Of a stretch of DNA of 8,844 nt, positions 6,326-8,844 are shown one piece after another (the first letter of the stretch is position 1; the number at the start of each line of letters is the position of its first letter). The DNA lies in the NCBI RefSeq assembly GCF_018531475.1, contig NZ_JAHDTG010000142.1, positions 1 through 8,844 on the forward strand. Direction: 5' to 3'. Made by a program: the position numbers and the translations under genes. The notes under the pieces were generated by a model. That model was not told the origin of the DNA. It saw nothing but the letters and a program-made list of their open reading frames with translations, and ran no database searches. Source of the stretch: Pseudonocardia mahuensis. Lineage in GTDB: Bacteria; Actinomycetota; Actinomycetes; Mycobacteriales; Pseudonocardiaceae.

Positions 6326-6976
6326 TCAGCCGGTGAACAGCGGGAGCGGCGTGATGCGACGGCGCACGACGGCGCCGTAGCGGGCGTCGAGCCGCAGCCA
6401 CGATCCGGTGGCCGAGACCCGCACAACCGGCTCGATACCGCCCCCGGCGCCGGTATCGGCGCCACCGAGGAATCCCATCCCCGACAGCGCGAACAGGCAC
6501 CGCATCGGCACCTTCACCGCCGGGCCGGACTCGGCGCTCACCGTCAGCACCGTCTGGTCCAGCAGAGACGCGGGCGGGCCGAGGGGGCCGCTGTGCTCGC
6601 GGGCCAGCGCCAGTCCGCGCTCGGTGAGGCGCTCCAGCTCGGCGGCGGGCACGTCGTCGACGATGGACCAGCCCTCGTCGGGCGGCAGCAGGGCCTGCCA
6701 CGGCCCGCCACCCGCCCCCGGATCGATCGACTCGGACCGCTCCACGGCCAACGCGGTGAGCAGCCCGGACGCCGGCACGGTGACGTCCTCGGGTTCGAGC
6801 GAGCCGTGCACCGACCGGGTGGCCAGGACGTCGAACGGCGTCGCCGCCCACGCCGTCACGCGGTTCCCGGCGGCACGCAGCCGCACGAGCGCGACCGAAT
6901 CGAGCCGGACCACCCGCGCGGTGAACGCGCCGAGGTCGTCGCGCTCGGTGGGATCGGGCAATCGCAGCTCCGTCAC
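6326..6976 (-). CDS. conserved hypothetical protein of the glutamate dehydrogenase cluster
   Basis: The protein has 216 residues and I recognise no known domain. The start is GTG 6976–6974, which overlaps the thioesterase stop as GTGA. The frame stays open further upstream to 7162, but that stretch lies inside the thioesterase gene. The sequence begins MTELRLPDPTERDDLGAFTARVVRLD. It is soluble, without signal peptide or membrane helix. The first half looks beta-rich (VALVRLRAAGNRVTAWAA; SVHGSLEPEDVTVPASGLLT), the middle has a helix-like PAAELERLTERGLALAREHS, and the C-terminal third is again beta-like (EPVVRVSATGSWLRLDARYG) with a Gly-rich loop. Position and length match M. tuberculosis Rv2474c (from memory), also uncharacterised and also next to a thioesterase and the NAD-glutamate dehydrogenase. 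Overlap with the thioesterase suggests they are made together. It is the last gene before the bidirectional terminator. Confidence 0.85.
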   Translation of the reverse strand: MTELRLPDPTERDDLGAFTARVVRLDSVALVRLRAAGNRVTAWAATPFDVLATRSVHGSLEPEDVTVPASGLLTALAVERSESIDPGAGGGPWQALLPPDEGWSIVDDVPAAELERLTERGLALAREHSGPLGPPASLLDQTVLTVSAESGPAVKVPMRCLFALSGMGFLGGADTGAGGGIEPVVRVSATGSWLRLDARYGAVVRRRITPLPLFTG

Positions 6977-7395
6977 GATCCGTCCGCCCAACGCCCCAGG
7001 AACTCCCGCTCGGGCACGCTCAGCCGGCGCGGGCGCTGCGCATCGAGGTCGAACAGAGCCATCCGGGTGCGGGCGCCGACGGCGACCGGGTCGTCCGCAT
7101 CCGGGCCGTCGTTCATCTCGTAGCTGATCGAGAACGAGGCGGCCCGCACCTCGTGCACCCACATCGCCACCCGCAGCGTGCTCGACCGGTACGGGATCTG
7201 GCGGCGGTAGTCGACCTCCAGCCCGGCGACGAGCAGCCCGCCCGCGAACCCGGCGACCCCCTCCTGTGCCGCGGCGTCGAAGAACAGGTCGATCCGGGCC
7301 TCCTCCAACAGCGTCACCGTCCGGGCGTGGTTGAGGTGGCGGTAGGAGTCCTGGTCGGTCCAGCGCAGCGGAACCTGCGCGACGTAGCGAGCCAC
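6973..7395 (-). CDS. acyl-CoA thioesterase family protein (4HBT hotdog fold)
   Basis: The protein has 140 residues, the usual size of a single hotdog domain. Members hydrolyse acyl-CoA thioesters; the substrate here is unknown. The N-terminal strand and active-site loop RWTDQDSYRHLNHARTVTLLEEAR (11–34, shown in part as D14, D16, H20, N22, E31) resembles the YbgC/FadM pattern D-x-D-x(n)-H-x-N-x(n)-E-x-AR. Asp16 is the likely catalytic residue by that alignment. Further strands include LVAGLEVDYRRQIPYRSSTL (55–74) and ASFSISYEM (86–94). It is cytosolic, with no signal peptide. The start is GTG 7395–7393, 35 nt after the glutamate dehydrogenase stop, with a weak GAGAAG about 9 nt upstream. The downstream gene starts within its stop codon. 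The same neighbours occur in M. tuberculosis (Rv2475c, from memory). A possible role in acyl-CoA or amino-acid catabolism is only inferred from context. Confidence 0.88.
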   Translation of the reverse strand: MARYVAQVPLRWTDQDSYRHLNHARTVTLLEEARIDLFFDAAAQEGVAGFAGGLLVAGLEVDYRRQIPYRSSTLRVAMWVHEVRAASFSISYEMNDGPDADDPVAVGARTRMALFDLDAQRPRRLSVPEREFLGRWADGS

Positions 7396-7430
7396 GCCGG
7401 ACAGCTTCTCAAACGCCGCGCGTCAACCGG

Positions 7431-8844
7431 TCAGCGAGCCAGGCTCCGCAGCTGCCGCGACACCACCGAGAGCGTCGCCAGGTCGAGCTGCCCGGCCGTG
7501 CCGATCTCATGCAGCGCCGCGCGCGCCCGCACCAGCCGTGAGGCGTTGGCCCGCTCCCACTGCGCGATGGCCTCACCGGCCGGTGTGCCCGGCGCCGCCT
7601 CACGCAGCGCGTCGAGCGTGATCGCCCGCAGCGACCCGTAGAGGTCGTCACGCAGCGCTAGCCGGGCCAGCTGGTGCCATCGGTCACCGCGTTCCAGCGC
7701 CGTGACGGAGGTCAGCGCGAGGTCGATGCCGAGGTGCTCGGACAGCGCGTAGTACAGCTCGGCGACCTCCCGCGCCGCCCGCGGCTCCCGGTCGCGCTCG
7801 GAGAGCTCGGTCAGCTCGACGACGTCGAGGAGCCCGTTTCCGTACACCAGCTCGGCCGATCGGCGGGCCAGCTCCAGCGGCGCACCCTGCGCCCGCAGCG
7901 CCTCGGCCCGGGCGGTCACAGCGTCGCCCTCGCGGCCGCACAGCAACTCCGAGAGCTGCCCGCGCAGGTCCTGCACCGCCGCGGTGAAGCGCGCGGCCTC
8001 AGCGCCCACCGCGAGCGGTTGCGGGCGGTTGGTGAGAAACCAGCGCGAGGCCCGGTCGAGCAGCCGCCGCGAGTCGAGCACGATCCGGTCGGCGACCGCG
8101 ATCGGCACGTCGACGGCGCGGGCGGCGGCCCACAGCGCGGGCAGGTCGAACACAGTGGTGGTCACGGCGTAGGCACGGACCGCGTCGGCCGTACTGGCGG
8201 CGAGCTCCTCGCCGAGCCGGAAGGCGTAGCTGATCCCGGCGCCGTCGACCATCTCGTTGACCAGCATCGTGGTCACGATCTCCCGGTGCAGCGGGTGGCC
8301 GGCGATGGCGGCCGGGAAACGCTCGCGCAGCGGCTGCGGGAAGTACTCGGCGAGCCGGCCGGCGAACGCCGGCACGTCCGGCAGCTCGGTGTCCAGCAGC
8401 CGATGGGTGAGGTCGAGTTTGGCGTGCGCGAGCAGGGTGGCCAGCTCCGGGCTGGTCAGGCCGAGGCCCGCCGCCTCCAGCTCGGCGAAGCCCGCCTCGT
8501 CGGGCAGCACCTCCAGCTCCCGGTCCAGGCCGGTGCGGGTGGACAGGTCGGTGATCATCCGGGCGTGCACGTTCGCCATCTCCGCGGCGTGCGACCGTGC
8601 GATGCCGAGCACGGCGTTCTGGTCGCGGTTGTCGGCGAGCACCAGCTCGGCCACGTCGTCGGTCATGTCCCGCAACAGCCGGTCGCGCTCGCCGCGGTCG
8701 AGGTCACCGGTGGTGATCAGCCGGTCGAGCAGGATCTTGATGTTGACCTCGTGGTCGGAACAATCCACCCCGGCCGAGTTGTCCAACGCATCGGTGTTGA
8801 CCCGGCCCCCGGCCCGGGCGAACTCGATGCGCCCCCGCTGGGTC
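7431..8844 (-). CDS. gdh: NAD-specific glutamate dehydrogenase, large (about 180 kDa) class, C-terminal part
   Basis: The last 470 residues of a gene that enters from the right edge (frame begins at 8843) and stops at TGA 7433–7431. The family oxidises L-glutamate to 2-oxoglutarate and ammonium with NAD; full proteins have about 1,600 residues, so roughly two thirds lies outside the window. The visible part opens TQRGRIEFARAGGRVNTDAL and continues DNSAGVDCSDHEVNIKILL, a hallmark of the catalytic domain of this class. It continues into the helical C-terminal region, for example LADNRDQNAVLGI, TLLAHAKLDL, LREYFPQ-like LAEYFPQPLRERFP and EIVTTMLVNEMVDGAGISY, all typical. The TTG at 8786 is an internal leucine, not a start. 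In mycobacteria this enzyme is inhibited by the FHA protein GarA; whether that holds here is unknown. The thioesterase and the hypothetical protein follow on the same strand, probably in one operon. Confidence 0.95.
   Translation of the reverse strand, partial: TQRGRIEFARAGGRVNTDALDNSAGVDCSDHEVNIKILLDRLITTGDLDRGERDRLLRDMTDDVAELVLADNRDQNAVLGIARSHAAEMANVHARMITDLSTRTGLDRELEVLPDEAGFAELEAAGLGLTSPELATLLAHAKLDLTHRLLDTELPDVPAFAGRLAEYFPQPLRERFPAAIAGHPLHREIVTTMLVNEMVDGAGISYAFRLGEELAASTADAVRAYAVTTTVFDLPALWAAARAVDVPIAVADRIVLDSRRLLDRASRWFLTNRPQPLAVGAEAARFTAAVQDLRGQLSELLCGREGDAVTARAEALRAQGAPLELARRSAELVYGNGLLDVVELTELSERDREPRAAREVAELYYALSEHLGIDLALTSVTALERGDRWHQLARLALRDDLYGSLRAITLDALREAAPGTPAGEAIAQWERANASRLVRARAALHEIGTAGQLDLATLSVVSRQLRSLAR

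Noticed and set aside
6977..7162. Upstream extension of the hypothetical protein to 278 residues
   Set aside because: The extra residues are the thioesterase gene read in another frame. The GTGA overlap at 6976–6973 gives a start matching the expected length.
7396..7430. TTGACG on the minus strand (7427–7422) as a −35 box for the thioesterase
   Set aside because: No −10-like TANNNT lies at suitable spacing, and the 35-nt gap after gdh fits co-transcription better.
8784..8786. TTG as a start codon for a 451-residue protein
   Set aside because: It is the Leu in NTDALDNSAG, a conserved internal segment of glutamate dehydrogenase, and the frame continues to the window edge with family-like sequence.

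Overview
The window is GC-rich actinobacterial chromosomal DNA. Third codon positions are almost all G or C, GTG starts dominate, and genes are tightly packed. The order glbO – alpha-glucosidase – (convergent) conserved hypothetical – thioesterase – NAD-specific glutamate dehydrogenase matches, from memory, the Mycobacterium tuberculosis Rv2470–Rv2476c neighbourhood. This suggests an actinomycete related to the Pseudonocardiales/Mycobacteriales; Pseudonocardia-like is a guess from style, not shown. No mobile element, CRISPR array, tRNA or rRNA was seen. No stretch longer than about 100 bases lacks a gene.

Layout. (1) 1–1052: a divergent pair. On the minus strand is the N-terminal 103 codons of a GntR/MocR-type regulator, cut by the window edge. 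On the plus strand is an FMN-binding split-barrel (pyridoxamine-phosphate-oxidase-like) protein. The 74-bp gap holds a perfect small hairpin and a direct repeat one helical turn apart. (2) 1053–1149: a strong stem-loop after the flavoprotein gene, then a tandem 8-bp repeat and a possible promoter placed so that the next mRNA could be leaderless. (3) 1150–6245: four plus-strand genes that look like one operon: cytosolic prolyl oligopeptidase (S9A), an MscS-type mechanosensitive channel (4-bp overlap), group II truncated haemoglobin GlbO (7-nt gap) and a GH13 alpha-glucosidase (23-nt gap, with a possible internal leaderless promoter). (4) 6246–6325: a convergent intergenic region with a nested inverted repeat that probably terminates transcription from both sides. 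(5) 6326–8844: a minus-strand operon, read from the right, of NAD-specific large glutamate dehydrogenase (C-terminal 470 residues only), a hotdog thioesterase and an unrecognised 216-aa protein that starts inside the thioesterase stop codon.

How the genes work together (inference). The plus-strand operon combines peptide breakdown, osmotic pressure release, haem/oxygen chemistry and oligosaccharide hydrolysis, with no single obvious pathway. The minus-strand operon centres on glutamate catabolism to 2-oxoglutarate. I found no clear novel defence or biosynthetic system. The points most worth following are the nested palindrome between the convergent genes, the putative leaderless starts, the regulatory gap next to the MocR-type gene, and the conserved but uncharacterised protein linked to glutamate dehydrogenase.
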